A stretch of DNA of 64,000 nucleotides from Zygnema cylindricum (GCA_037447655.1 JBBHKE010003074.1:1-64000), one strand, 5' to 3'; shown: positions 20,851 through 30,631, numbered from the stretch's first letter. The notes: generated by a model not told the origin, from the sequence alone. A program made the numbers and translations.

Positions 20851-21697
20851 TGACAACGCAGCTGCGACGCACATGGAACAAGCGCAGCTGCGGTTATTTT
20901 TGACAACGAAGTTGCTACCTAACAAGACAAACGCAGCTGCAACGGTTTTTGGTAGGGGATAGCGTAGCTCCTACAAAGGTGCAGATATTTGAATGTGATC
21001 AAGAATCAGACTGCGTTGCTACGGTTGATATGAATCAAGTCAACGGACGAGATTCATAACAGAATAATTAAGTGACTCAACAGCCGGATGGACGTACCCA
21101 GACAATTGTCACTAAGCCAGGCGAAAAAAGTATTTGAAGAAATCACCTGTATAGGATTCTCTGTAATATTAATTGTATAGTGATTGATTAGTTTTAGCGT
21201 GATTAGGAGCACTTAGACCTTAGTGGCAGTTTAGTTCTTTTGGACGTATCTTTTAGGAACACTTGTATCGGCGATACAGCGCTATGTAGTAGGACAACTG
21301 AGTGAAGAGTATAAGACTTAGGACGTAGAACATTTTATGTATCCAGACTTCCAGACTGTGTAATCTGCAGACTGTTTTTGGGAAACTTCTGAGTTTCATA
21401 TCTTGTTGTATGTTGGATCAATTGAGCTAAAACTTTGGAGTTGTCATTCTTTGTAATATTCTATACTGTAGTATAGTTTGAGTAGTTTGGTTGATTGTAT
21501 CAGATTTGGTTTGCTGTAGAAAACAGCTATTTGATAGGATTCTTGAAAAGCTTTGTGAGTGAGATTATGTCTACTTCCACTACTACTGCTTATGCTCCAC
21601 CTGCTCCACCTACTGCTGATGATCCACTTGCTCCACCTGCGCTCCACCTGCTTTAGTGGTCGTAGAACAACAGTGCTTTAGTGGTCGTAGAACAACA
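20851..21697 (+). mobile_element. SoloM: solo LTR of the Cop8-type copia family
   Basis: From about 21520 to 21697 it matches the Cop8 LTR end and Gag start (CTATTTGATAGGATTCTTG, then ATGTCTACTTCCACTAC). It ends GTCGTAGAACAACA, exactly where the Cop8 primer site would begin. The GTAC tetramer flanks both sides (20847-20850 and 21698-21701) and the right flank continues in a Cop5-type LTR, into which it has inserted. Its last 24 bp are duplicated. Its 5' part has three CGCAGCTGC-type palindromes (see findings). No internal region remains. Confidence 0.7.
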
Positions 21698-22052
21698 GTA
21701 CTGTACAAGTGACGTGGAAATTATTTGTTCGTTTTGGTTCACGTAAAGTGTAGTTGTACCGTGTAGTTCAAGTCGGTTCACGGTTGACCTTTTTTAGTCT
21801 TACCGTGTTGTTCAAACTGGTTCACAGTTTTCGGTTGTATGTTTCGGTGCGTTGAATCTTACACGTTTTAATTTTGTACATATATATACTTGTTGGGACT
21901 TAGTGGTTTTTCTATCTTTTGGAGGCGTAGCCTGTTAAGGAGGCGTAGAAGGGTCAGAAGTAAAAGAAAGGAAGAAAAGGAGTTGTATTTGCATTGAATG
22001 CTTTTGGAGGAACACCATTGTGTGTGTATTTTATTTGGTTTGTAAACTTTCA
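21698..22052 (+). repeat. Cop5-type LTR fragment (3' part)
   Basis: Matches the last ~355 bp of the Cop5 LTRs (27805-28364 and 37619-38192): AAGTGACGTGGAAATT, the TATATATACTTGTTGGGACTT promoter region, GGAGGCGTAG, and the terminal TTGTAAACTTTCA. Short upstream sequence (about 20831-20850) resembles the LTR just before the SoloM insertion. Confidence 0.82.
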
Positions 22053-22245
22053 AACATAACATTCGGGTATAGAAAATTTCAAATAAGAATTGGACGAAGA
22101 AAAAAAAAGGAGGAAGAGGAGGAGAATATTTTCATTTCATAATATCATGTGGCGCTTCACAAGCAAAAACTCACGAATACTAGAATCATAACTAGTGTGG
22201 ATAACGAGTACACACGTGCTAAATCGCCCAATGAAATATTTCTAT

Positions 22246-22883
22246 GGCTAATACTAGTAGTGACGAGAATAGGGACAAACTGTCACACATTGTGGGTATC
22301 ACGATAAAATGGGATGTTTTGGAGACAATGTAAGTAAATAAATTAGGATGGGCAACACTATAAACTGGGAGGATGTCAAAATAACCATGCAAACTTTTCA
22401 TCAACGACAAGGCATTTGCGATCACATGGGATACGAAGTAATAACATTAATGTCAAGAGAGAAAACGATCATTCCAGGAAATTTCGTTACAAGAGTGTTA
22501 ATTCTTGGCTTGGGTCACTTCTTTCATCTTAGACGACCTAAGTCTTCAAAAATGTCCATACACCTATTCAGGTTTTAAGTTTGTTGCAAGGAAAACCTCA
22601 TCAATCATTCCGTACAATTTACACTTCAATCCTTTCCTTCAAACATTCCACAATTTGTTAAATTGACAGAGCACATTCAGAGTCACCATGGCACGCTCTC
22701 GAGAAATGCCGACGACGAAGATGTACGGCCATGTACTTTTTGTACTTTCACCTCGAACCACATCCTACACAAATATCTTCTCAAATTCTTAAATCGTGTG
22801 ATCCAATAAAATTGTAACATTTCAAAGGCAGTTATCGGGTCGCTTTACTGGGAGGATGTATATGTTTTCCTTACCAAAAAAAT
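22246..22883 (+). repeat. Direct repeat copy 2
   Basis: Second copy of the 19122-19770 repeat, ending at the assembly gap. The right boundary is therefore unknown. Confidence 0.7.
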
Positions 22884-22893
22884 NNNNNNNNNN
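22884..22893. other. Assembly gap (10 N)
   Basis: Ten unresolved bases. The sequence changes character across it: a non-coding repeat on the left, an AT-rich open frame on the right. Gap length is probably a placeholder. Confidence 0.98.
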
Positions 22894-22895
22894 GG

Positions 22896-23096
22896 GTAAG
22901 ACACGACCAAAGACCATTAAGTTTAATTTTAAAAGATTTAGCTATCAAATTAGATTCTGACAAAACTGAATATGCTTTAATTAATATGGTTTTTGAATTA
23001 CCAGAAACCAGCACAGAATGGGAGCGCCCTTTAGTAATATTTGATTATTCACAGGAAGTAGGTTTTACTGGCTCTAAAACTGATCGTGATCAATGG
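22896..23096 (+). CDS. Unidentified AT-rich open frame joined to Cop4 pol
   Basis: Open from the gap edge, reading ILKDLAIKLDSDKTEYALIN, VFELPETSTEWERPLVIFDY and VGFTGSKTDRDQWFTKY. It is low in GC, uses A/T-ending codons and has no stops, unlike neighbouring retrotransposon relics. I do not recognise the family. It continues in the same frame into the copia RT-RNase H linker (YTSIELKKESEGSVEEGV, compare CTTPMDLKK in Cop2), so the join lies at about 23090-23105. It could be a genuine fusion, a captured gene fragment, or a misassembly at the gap. Confidence 0.4.
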
Positions 23097-23879
23097 TTTA
23101 CTAAATATACTTCCATAGAACTAAAGAAAGAAAGTGAGGGGAGTGTGGAAGAGGGGGTTATAATCCGGGATGATGAGGTAGGCCCAGAAGAAAAAAGATT
23201 TATGCAGACCATTCCTTATAGACAAGTAGTGGGCAGCCTAATATATTTCATGAATTGTACCCGTCCGGACATAGCCGCAGCTGAATGAGTACTAAGTAGG
23301 AGTCTGAATGCTCCCACTAAGAAAGATTTGGAGGCAGCTAAGAGAGTCCTTAGATATCTCATAGGGACGAGAGATCTATGGTTGCATTTGGGTGGGAACA
23401 ATACAGTCATCACCACTTGGAGTGATGCCAGCTATGGGGATGCTCTTATAAAAATATGCACGTCTGGGTATGTATTGTATGTGGGTGAGGGGGCTTGTTG
23501 CTGGAGCAGCAAGCAGCAAAAGGCCATTGCTCAGTCCACTATGGAGGCTGAGTACATGGCCTCTTGTTTTGCAATAAAAGAATTAATGTGGGTCAAGTCC
23601 TTGCTTGGTGAACTTGGTCATCTTAAGAGTGGTGTTCAGAAAGTGTTTTGTGACAATCATGCAACTATTGTCATTTCTGCCAATCCTAAACACCATTTTA
23701 AAGCAAAACATATGGACATTAGACTTAGCTTCGTTAGGGAAAAGGTAGAAGACAGAATAATCAGTTTAGAATATAATCCAAATAGTGAAATGGTAGCAGA
23801 TATGATGACCAAACCTGTGCCTTCCGATAAGCTAATTTTCTGTAGGGAGAAGTGTGGTCTAAAATTAAAAGGTGACTAG
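23097..23879 (+). pseudogene. Cop4 RT C-terminus and RNase H
   Basis: Single reading frame with one internal TGA (23286-23288). After the linker and the connection IPYRQVVGSLIYFMNCTRPDIAAAE, the RNase H domain is complete: TTWSDASYGD, STMEAEYMA, FCDNHATIVI, HHFKAKHMDIRLSFV and EMVADMMTKP, with all catalytic acidic residues present. It ends about 13 bp before the LTR. This is the best-preserved RNase H of the long-LTR copia group and is very close to Cop2. RT catalytic parts lie beyond the gap or are lost. Confidence 0.88.
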
Positions 23880-23892
23880 AAAATAAGAGGAG

Positions 23893-24937
23893 TGTAGAAT
23901 TTAATGGTTCTTTTTAGTATTTTCTAGGTCTAAATTATTTGCATAAAAGAAGCCGAGGCAGTCAGCCTCTAACTCCTCTCTTCAACTCCCACACTTGTCG
24001 CAGTCAGTGAAGGTTGAAGAGGGAGATAGAGCCATGGTTGCCTATGCTATCCAGAGGGAGACAAACATTAGATTGGTAGTTTTACCAAAATGGTGCTTGA
24101 CGGAACTAGGATTTGAACCTAGTACCTGTTGTCAGTTAAAGCCGCCGATAGCTGGTAGCTTTATCGAATTATTCTAAACCAAGGTTAAGTGATATAGGGT
24201 TTGACAGATATTTAAATTGTGATGCGTGAACAAATTCATTTGACTGAAACTATAGACGTGGCGCGTGGATACAGTTTTGTAAAGTACGAAGTACGGTACC
24301 ACTACGAAACGGATACCGCGCATTTTGTTTCGACAGCGAAACAAATATCGCGCAACGATTTATGACGGCTACGGTTAAAATCCGGTTTTGATCGAACGGC
24401 CACGAAGGATGCCGAGATCGCGGAATAACACTTTGGCGGTTTTCAGTCACCGCCACATTGATTGACACGTGGCACAACAACATTGGATTACGACATCTCT
24501 GCGGATTACAGGAACGAATCCAGATATGACATGTGTCGACTAGTTGGCCATGTCGTACAATGGCCGTATAAAAAGTACACCGGCACCTATACCTTTCAGT
24601 ACGATACAATATTTTGATTGGTGCCGTACTTCAGTAGATAAAGTTTTAGAGAGAGATAGGACTTAGTAAAATTTGATAGATATGACCCTCTCTTCAGAGA
24701 GCATTTGTACAAAAGGTCAACTTTGACCCTCCATAACTTACTACTCAGGGGAGCAAATTCAGAGATTTTGTTTGTTATCGACTCAAGGGAGTCTTCGCTT
24801 CACAAGGGTGGAGATGGTCAGAGTTTTTGTCTGCCAAGGTGGCAGTTATTTTTCCTGAAACACAAAGGGGTCAAGGTTATCCTAGAGGCTTCGTGTGAGC
24901 TGCTTACTCTGAGGGCCATGGAGGTCTCAAAGTTTCA
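23893..24937 (+). repeat. Cop4 3' LTR (1045 bp)
   Basis: Starts TGTAGAATTTAATGG after the purine tract TAGAAAATAAGAGGAG and ends CTCAAAGTTTCA. It contains GAGGCAGTCAGCCTC (23956), the antisense tRNA-like module with a consensus B box on the - strand (complement of GGATTTGAACC, 24109-24119), a G-box GACACGTGGC (about 24464) and a GTAC cluster (about 24550-24605). The following sequence is the non-LTR element, which the LTR abuts without a recognisable duplication. Confidence 0.85.
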
Positions 24938-25446
24938 ACGGGGGTGTCCCCAGCCAAGAAACGGGAAACAAGAGTAGAGGCAATAAGACACCAACTTTCT
25001 AAATAGACAGCGAGAGCAACAGGAGCAGTCGATAATAGACCCAACCCCCCACTCGAGACAGGGAGGGATGCATGAATGCGCGCTGATGGCCCAGACTCGC
25101 GATCAAATGCCCCACGACCTAATAGAGTGTGGAGGACGTCCATGAGGGGATTGTCAAAATCCGAGAGAGAGGAGACAAACGTAGAGGTGGGAGGGGAAGT
25201 ATGAGTAAGGTAAGAAAGGCGGTGGGGAAAGTACCTGGTTAACATAGCAAAAGTCACTTGGGGATCGGGAAGGTGAGAAAGGTCGTCCACTTGGGCGAGA
25301 TTTGTCTGTAAAGCATCATGAAGGAATTGGGTCACAAAAGTATTTGAACCAAGGGGGCAACCAAGCACACGAATGCCATCGGATGGAGAAGGGGTTTGAA
25401 AACGAGGAGGGGGAGTAAAGGAAAGTGGAATATCGTGAGGAGACAA
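24938..25446 (-). pseudogene. LINE1 C-terminal region
   Basis: Continues the RT frame after a stop: DGIRVLGCPLGSNTFV (the segment after the palm in many non-LTR RTs), a long helical region, then SARIHASLPVSSGGLGLLS and AVYLESW, the conserved 'L-P-x-x-x-G-G-L-G-L' end. The last ten residues of the open frame are translated LTR sequence. Confidence 0.7.
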
Positions 25447-25464
25447 AATAACACACTTTGAAGG

Positions 25465-26199
25465 CTAAACTGAAAGGTTGAGTTTGAACAAACGTTCCTT
25501 GAAAAAATTATATGCCAACACGACTTGTTCTGTGGGCCCAAGAATGTGCGTATCATCTGCAACCGAAGGGAAAAGGCAAGAAGGGAAGGCGGCTGCGGAA
25601 GCACGAAGGGCCCGGTAATGGGCGAGGGCAAACAAAGGTCCGCCGAGAGGGTCGCCTTCGCAAGTGCCAGTCGCAGAGGAGAGAGGAATGAGATCACCAT
25701 TGGCCGAGAAGGATAGGCTATTTGTCAAAGAATAGAAAGCCCTCACAAAGGGGAGTAATTCCACAATTGGAGATGGAGCCGCCATAAGCTCTGAAAAAAT
25801 CACGTTCCAATCCACCGTATTAAAGGCATTGGAAACGTTGATTTGAAGGACCAACCAATCCGGATGTACATCCAACAAAGCCCGAATCCCGTGGAACACG
25901 ACCTCAGAACCTCCTCTCGTGGCCACTCCAAACTGATAAGGAGAGAAATAACCATGAAAAGCTGGTTGGAGCTGGAGACATATCGTACGAGCCACCAATC
26001 TATATAAAACCTCTCCCACGACAATAGGGCGGATCCCACTATTAGGTTTGGCGACTGCCACAAGCCGGGACGCTGTGAGAAGATCACAAATCCGAGGGGG
26101 AACATCCCCACTAGCAATAAGAAAACATATTCGAAAAAACACATCGAACTCATGGGCACCCGATTTAGGGGGCAAAACATCGCGAAACAACCCATACAC
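25465..26199 (-). pseudogene. LINE1 reverse transcriptase
   Basis: A 244-codon uninterrupted frame. Motifs in order: TASRLVAVAKPNSGIRPIVV (fingers), LYRLVARTIC, QFGVATRGGSEVVFHGIRAL, LVLQINVSNAFNTVDW (motif A; the usual first catalytic Asp position reads INVSNAF, expected V-D-x-x-N-A-F, so it is substituted), TGTCEGDPLGGPLFALAHY (motif B, normally QGDPLG), and FPSVADDTHILG (motif C with both Asp kept). It would synthesise cDNA at a nicked target. The Asp substitution and flanking stops argue it is inactive. Confidence 0.85.
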
Positions 26200-26628
26200 T
26201 GTGTTCGAGGGGCCCCTCGTTGAAAGGTGAGGAGAAGAGATAATAGCCTTTATGAAAACCTCCCGATCTAAAGTAAAACTCTCAGAAGGCTCAAAGGCGT
26301 GGATGGAAGGGGGTAAAGGGGAAGGTGTAGGGGGGTGGAGAGCTCGAAGGACCTCAATAGTGGAAGAAAATCCGGGGGCAGGGGTGAATGGCTGTAGGGC
26401 TCAAACCGGTCAAGAAATCTCACCAACACTACCTAAGTGAATTGCTCGACGATAAGAGGCCGGGGCATATGATGGCCTAGGTGGGCAACGTGGTATGAAA
26501 GTGGTGCTCGATACCCGATCCTCATGCTAGGCATGGAGGGCCTTCCAGTCACCACAAAGGAATCGGCGACAACGCGCCATAGTTTCTCTAGCCCCACTGC
26601 CCCTTCCACGACTTGGAAGGACTAGGAC

Positions 26629-26979
26629 CTAGAGATAGAATATAAGAAGAAGGTGCCAAAGAAGAATGTCCGCCGAGTTTGACGAAATGTGCAAAAAAGG
26701 GAGGTGGAGGGCATCTTGTACTATTGTCCTCACGGCCATAAGAATACGAGTGTACAATCGCGGGCGGGGGGCTCCCAAATCATAAGCCCCCAAAACATCT
26801 AACTCACGGACGAAATTCCAGTCCTCATCTGTGGGGCCAAACGGGAGTGTGGTCGATGACGATTGAAGAGAGGTGATAGACGAAGGACCACCCAGGGCTA
26901 TACAATGTCGACAACTCCGTGTATGAAGGGAAATACCGGCCCCAGCGGCAGAAAGGTTGTGACACCCAGGACATTCCAA
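26629..26979 (-). pseudogene. LINE1 N-terminal zinc-finger region
   Basis: Begins with ATG and ECPGCHNLSAAGAGISLHTRSC, a C-x2-C-x12-H-x4-C finger of the type found at the N-terminus of R2-like non-LTR proteins, followed by a Ser/Thr-rich stretch and DEDWNFVRELDVLGAYDLGA. 26200-26628 links it to RT in broken frames. Assignment to the same element rests on orientation and spacing. Confidence 0.5.
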
Positions 26980-27804
26980 ACGTCTAGAGGTTAGTTCAAG
27001 TTTAAGGAGGTGGAAGGAGAAGGGAATAAAAGGGCTTCCGGACCGTTAATAATCGCTCCATCAATGGGAAAGAGGAAAAAAATGGGAGAAAAAAGAATCC
27101 TGGGATAGATGGGGAAAAGAGGGAAATATCCAAATTTGATCTAAAGGAGAAAATGTCAGTTCGGTTTCGCAAAGGGGTCGGGGAAAGAGAGGTAAAGAAA
27201 TGGTGTTGTTATTTTCTACGAATTAAAATCAGGTGTTGCGCGTGGCTTTGGGGATAGAATCTTGATTCGTTGGGGGGATAGTAACGACATAGGATCGTAT
27301 GGTTTTGCCAATGTACGTGCGGTTGGTAGTGGCCGCAGGCAAGATCCATAGGTTCATGGTAATGAGGAGTGGGTGTTGTCGCGTAGTGGAGGAGGAAAAG
27401 ACGAGAGAGTGTAAAATCCTTAAGGGTTTTTTAGGGTTTTTAGGATGATGGGTAGGTAGGAGGCATTTGGGTCGTGGATGTGACCGCGCATCATTAACAC
27501 ATTTTATTGTGAGGATAACATGCAGCGAGGGATATTGTATTACAAAAAAATGGGCTATAACAAGTTTGCCGCGGGTACCCTTTGACCTTAGAGAAGCCTT
27601 GTAAGAACGTAGTGCAATTTATCACGACAAGTAAATAACGGCCCGTTACACGTGCATGTACCCTGTCCACTTTATCATGCCCGTTTTTCATGCCCTTTTT
27701 CAATGCCTTTTTTTCATGCCCGCTACAAAAAACAAACATGAGTACCTTTTCCTTGGATGGTCCCGTACCTTTTCCTGTAGTCGTTTGTAGAGTTAGTTGA
27801 CGGC
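26980..27804. other. Non-coding stretch upstream of LINE1
   Basis: Probably the LINE1 5' untranslated region at first (G/A-rich on +, about 27000-27420). It then holds unassigned sequence with three or four short TTTTTCATGCCC-like repeats (27680-27722). No gene is supported. Confidence 0.35.
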
Positions 27805-28364
27805 TGTTAGGATAATGTACATAACAATTATTAAGCGACGAGATACACTCGTGGCTAAAGTAGCGACGACTAGCGACGAAAGTAGTCTCGTCACTAGATA
27901 TTTGAAGTGACTTAGAAGTTAGCGATGAAGTAGTTTTGTCGCTGGATATTTGAAGTGACGTAGAAAATTTTTGTTCCTTTCGTTTCACGCAAGTTCTAAT
28001 CGTACCGTACAAGTGAGGTGGAAATTATTTGTTCTTTTTGGTTCACGTAAAGTCTAGTCATACCGTGTAGTTCAAGTCGGTTCACGGTTGACCTTTTCGA
28101 GTCTTACCGTGTTGTTCAAACCGGTTCACAGTTTTCGGTCGTATGTTTTGGCGCGTTGACTCTTACACGTTTTAGCTGTCTATATATACTTGTTGGGACT
28201 TCGTGGTAATCTATCTTTTGGAGGCGTAGCTTATTAAGGAGGCGTAGAAAGGTCAGAAGTACAAGGAAGAAAAGGAGTTGTATTTGCATTGTGCTTAATA
28301 TATTGAATACTTTTCGAGGAACACCATTGTTGTGTGTGAATTTTATTTGATTTGTAATCTTTCA
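27805..28364 (+). repeat. Cop5 5' LTR (560 bp)
   Basis: TGTTAGGATAATG..TTTGTAATCTTTCA. The 5' third is full of AGCGACGA/TCGTCGCT repeats and AAGTGACGTAGAA boxes. The putative promoter is TATATATACTTG at about 28182, with the family start region TTGTTGGGACTTCGTGG following. Confidence 0.92.
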
Positions 28365-28366
28365 TT

Positions 28367-28378
28367 TCGTATAGGAGC
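28367..28378 (+). other. Cop5 primer-binding site
   Basis: TCGTATAGGAGC, two bases after the LTR end, matches the plant initiator tRNA-Met 3'-end site TGGTATCAGAGC at 9 of 12 positions, and the Cop6 site TGGTATCGGAGC at 10 of 12, with the same two-base spacing. Confidence 0.55.
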
Positions 28379-28402
28379 GGGTTACTGGCAACACTTGCTG
28401 GT

Positions 28403-29312
28403 ATGGCGAAGAAAGGGAAATCCTCGGCGGAACCTAGTGGAGGAGCTAGTGGGGGAGTTAGTGGAGGAGGAGTTACAAGGACACAATATGATGAGTATGA
28501 CGAATGGGGGGAGAAAAATGTGAAGATGGACGAAGGAACGTTTGAACGCTTTCAAGAGTTTCTCAAAACACAAGAAGATAATGGAGGTGGAGGAGTAAGT
28601 GGAGACTCACTCAATTCAAAGAAAAAAAAAAACAAAAAGGGGAAATCTAAACTTTATGAGGAAGAGGAGGAGAGCGACGATGATGATCTTAAGGTGTTTA
28701 ATAAGACCATTGTTTTCACGGGTGCTAACTATGCAATTTGGAAGAGATACATTCGAGGAGCATTCACACCGAAAAAACTTTGGGACATCGTCATCGGGGA
28801 GACTGGATCCTTCCGAGGATATGGCCAGAGCAAAGAAGTGGGACAAGAAAGATATGGCAGCCTCCACCGCACTAGTACAAAGTTGTGCTAGTTTTATGCA
28901 TGAACATCTTCTAACTCATGATACGGCTTATGATTGTTGGAGCCGCTTTGCAAAATGCGTTTGAAAAAGGATTTGAGGCAAATGAAAATTATCTCTTTGA
29001 GGAGTATATTGGGTTTAGAATGAAGGAGAATGAGTATATTGATGATGGAGTAAAAAGGTTTAACGTTATCATAGAACAACTTAACTCACACAATAACTTC
29101 CCAACAGAAAAAGAAAGGTTGTTTGTTTTGATGAGGAGTCTTCCAAGCAAGTTTGTGGTAGCAAAAGAGGTCATCAAGGGGCGAGAGAAACCAACAATGA
29201 CATACACTATCAATCACTTGAAGAGTACGGAAAAGGAGAAAGCAACACCGAAAGAGGAAAACAAGGGGTCATCTTACCAAAGTTATCAAGAGGAGGATGA
29301 CGGAGGAGCTTA
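28403..29312 (+). pseudogene. Cop5 Gag, N-terminal part
   Basis: Starts at the first ATG after the primer site: a Gly/Ser-rich leader, an acidic/Lys region, then FTGANYAIWKRYIRGAFTP, the copia Gag 'F-x-G-x-N-Y-x-x-W' entry. After two frameshifts (about 28810 and 28915) it continues as FEANENYLFEEY, FNVIIEQLNSHNNFPTEKE and VLMRSLPSKFVVAKEVI. It is cut at 29312 by CopN2; the C-terminal part with two zinc knuckles resumes at 33817. The encoded layout is the same as Cop6 Gag. Confidence 0.85.
29308..29312 (+). repeat. Target-site duplication of CopN2, left copy (GCTTA)
   Basis: GCTTA precedes the CopN2 left LTR and recurs at 33812-33816. Removing the insertion restores the Gag frame G-G-A-Y-S-F-R-G-S. 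Confidence 0.92.
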
Positions 29313-30616
29313 TGTTGAAATTTGGGTATTTTCTATGGTCTTTATTAGATAAAAAGAGTAGAGGCAGTCTGCCTCTGACTCCCTTCTCCAAGCCCCCACA
29401 CTTGTTGTAGTCACTGAAGGCTGGAGAGGGAGCCAGAGCCATGGCTGCCTAAGCTCTCCAGAGAGACAGGAATAGATAATAGGTATGTTTACCAAAAAGG
29501 TATATGCGGACCCAGGAATTGATCCTGGTTCCTGCCGTTCGTCAAACATCCCGTAGCCGTTAGCTTTGTCCCTTTAGCCTAGGACTAGTGCTAGTACGTA
29601 TAGGGTTTGATAAATATTTAAATAATTATAAGTTTGATTTTCCATTTAACTAGGTTACGTATATAGGGCATAGAAACAGTTGTAATTTTAGTACCGGACG
29701 AAATAAATAGTACGGACATTTATTTCGACGGTCAGTTTTAATTACGATGTAAATCGGACGGCCGTGGTTAGCGCCAACATCGCGGAAAGGAAAATTTGGC
29801 AGTTTGCAGACGCCGCCACTTCAGATGACACGTGGCAACATCGTACGGGATTACGGAATTTCCAGAACGGCAGAAAACAAATCCAAGAGTGACAAATGTC
29901 GCACTATGGCGACATCGTACAATGTACGTACAGAAAGTACTCCGGCACTTGTACTTTCTTGTACGGTACCATTTTTATGATGCGGCATGACCTGGCGCCA
30001 CGTGGCGGATAAGATTTGGAAGCAAGAATTCCGAAGATTATAAGAGCGAATCCGGTTAGGACATTTGTTGATTTTTAAGCCATGTTGTACGATGACCGTA
30101 CAAAAAGTACACCGGCATCTGTACCTTTAGGTACTATACAGTAATGTGATTGGTCCGTACCTCAGTACTAGAGGGTTTAGAGAGGGGTTTAGGACTTAGA
30201 ATATTTCGGGTAGATAGCTGACTCTCCCACAAAGCACCTTGTATATATGGCAAACTTTGGCCAGCCATAACTATCAATTCAGTTCACCAAATTTAGTGAT
30301 TCATGTTGCTGCGCACTCAAGGGAGTCCAATCTACACATGGGTGTAGTCGGTCAGAGTTTTTCCCTGCCTGGGTGGCTGCATTTCCAAGGGAAATTCAAA
30401 GTGGGGAATGTTATCCTTAGCTCATATTCTAACTTTGCATTCTGTAGTGAAACTGAGCACACAGAAAGCCTTATTTCACAGGGGTGAAGCTATAATGGGG
30501 TTTTGATTGTCAAGGGGTCAATCAATTGGGTTTATATTAACTTGGAGTCGGCACTATCTAGATTAACTTCCTTTGGACCTACCAATTCTGTGTGGCAATG
30601 GAGCCATAGAATTTCA
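29313..30616 (+). repeat. CopN2 5' LTR (1304 bp)
   Basis: TGTTGAAATTTGGG..ATAGAATTTCA. Contains GAGGCAGTCTGCCTC (29360), the tRNA-like module (about 29490-29585), two copies of the G-box CACGTGGC at 29829 and 29999 marking a 170-bp tandem duplication, GTAC clusters in each copy, and a TATATATGGC motif at about 30243. The final ATG (ATGGAGCC.., about 30599) is the conserved gag start position, here followed by a one-base deletion. Confidence 0.92.
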
Positions 30617-30631
30617 GGTTATGGGCCCACC
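30617..30631 (+). other. CopN2 primer-binding site (initiator tRNA-Met anticodon arm)
   Basis: GGTTATGGGCCCACC starts at the first base after the LTR. Its complement contains GGGCCCATAACC, the invariant anticodon stem-loop of eukaryotic initiator tRNA-Met. Drosophila copia starts its internal region with the near-identical GGTTATGGGCCCAG and is primed by a tRNA half-molecule. Confidence 0.85.

Larger units (their letters stand above)
24938..26979 (-). mobile_element. LINE1: non-LTR retrotransposon, decayed
   Basis: The - strand order is an N-terminal zinc finger, a degenerate middle, RT, and a C-terminal region running up to the Cop4 LTR. No apurinic-type endonuclease is recognisable. The zinc finger at the N-terminus resembles R2-like elements, but no C-terminal nuclease is left either because the 3' part ends at the Cop4 LTR. 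No poly(A) tail is visible. Confidence 0.75.

Noticed and set aside
25525-26440. Several + strand ORFs rich in Arg/Gly/Glu
   Set aside because: They are antisense shadows of the non-LTR RT on the - strand.
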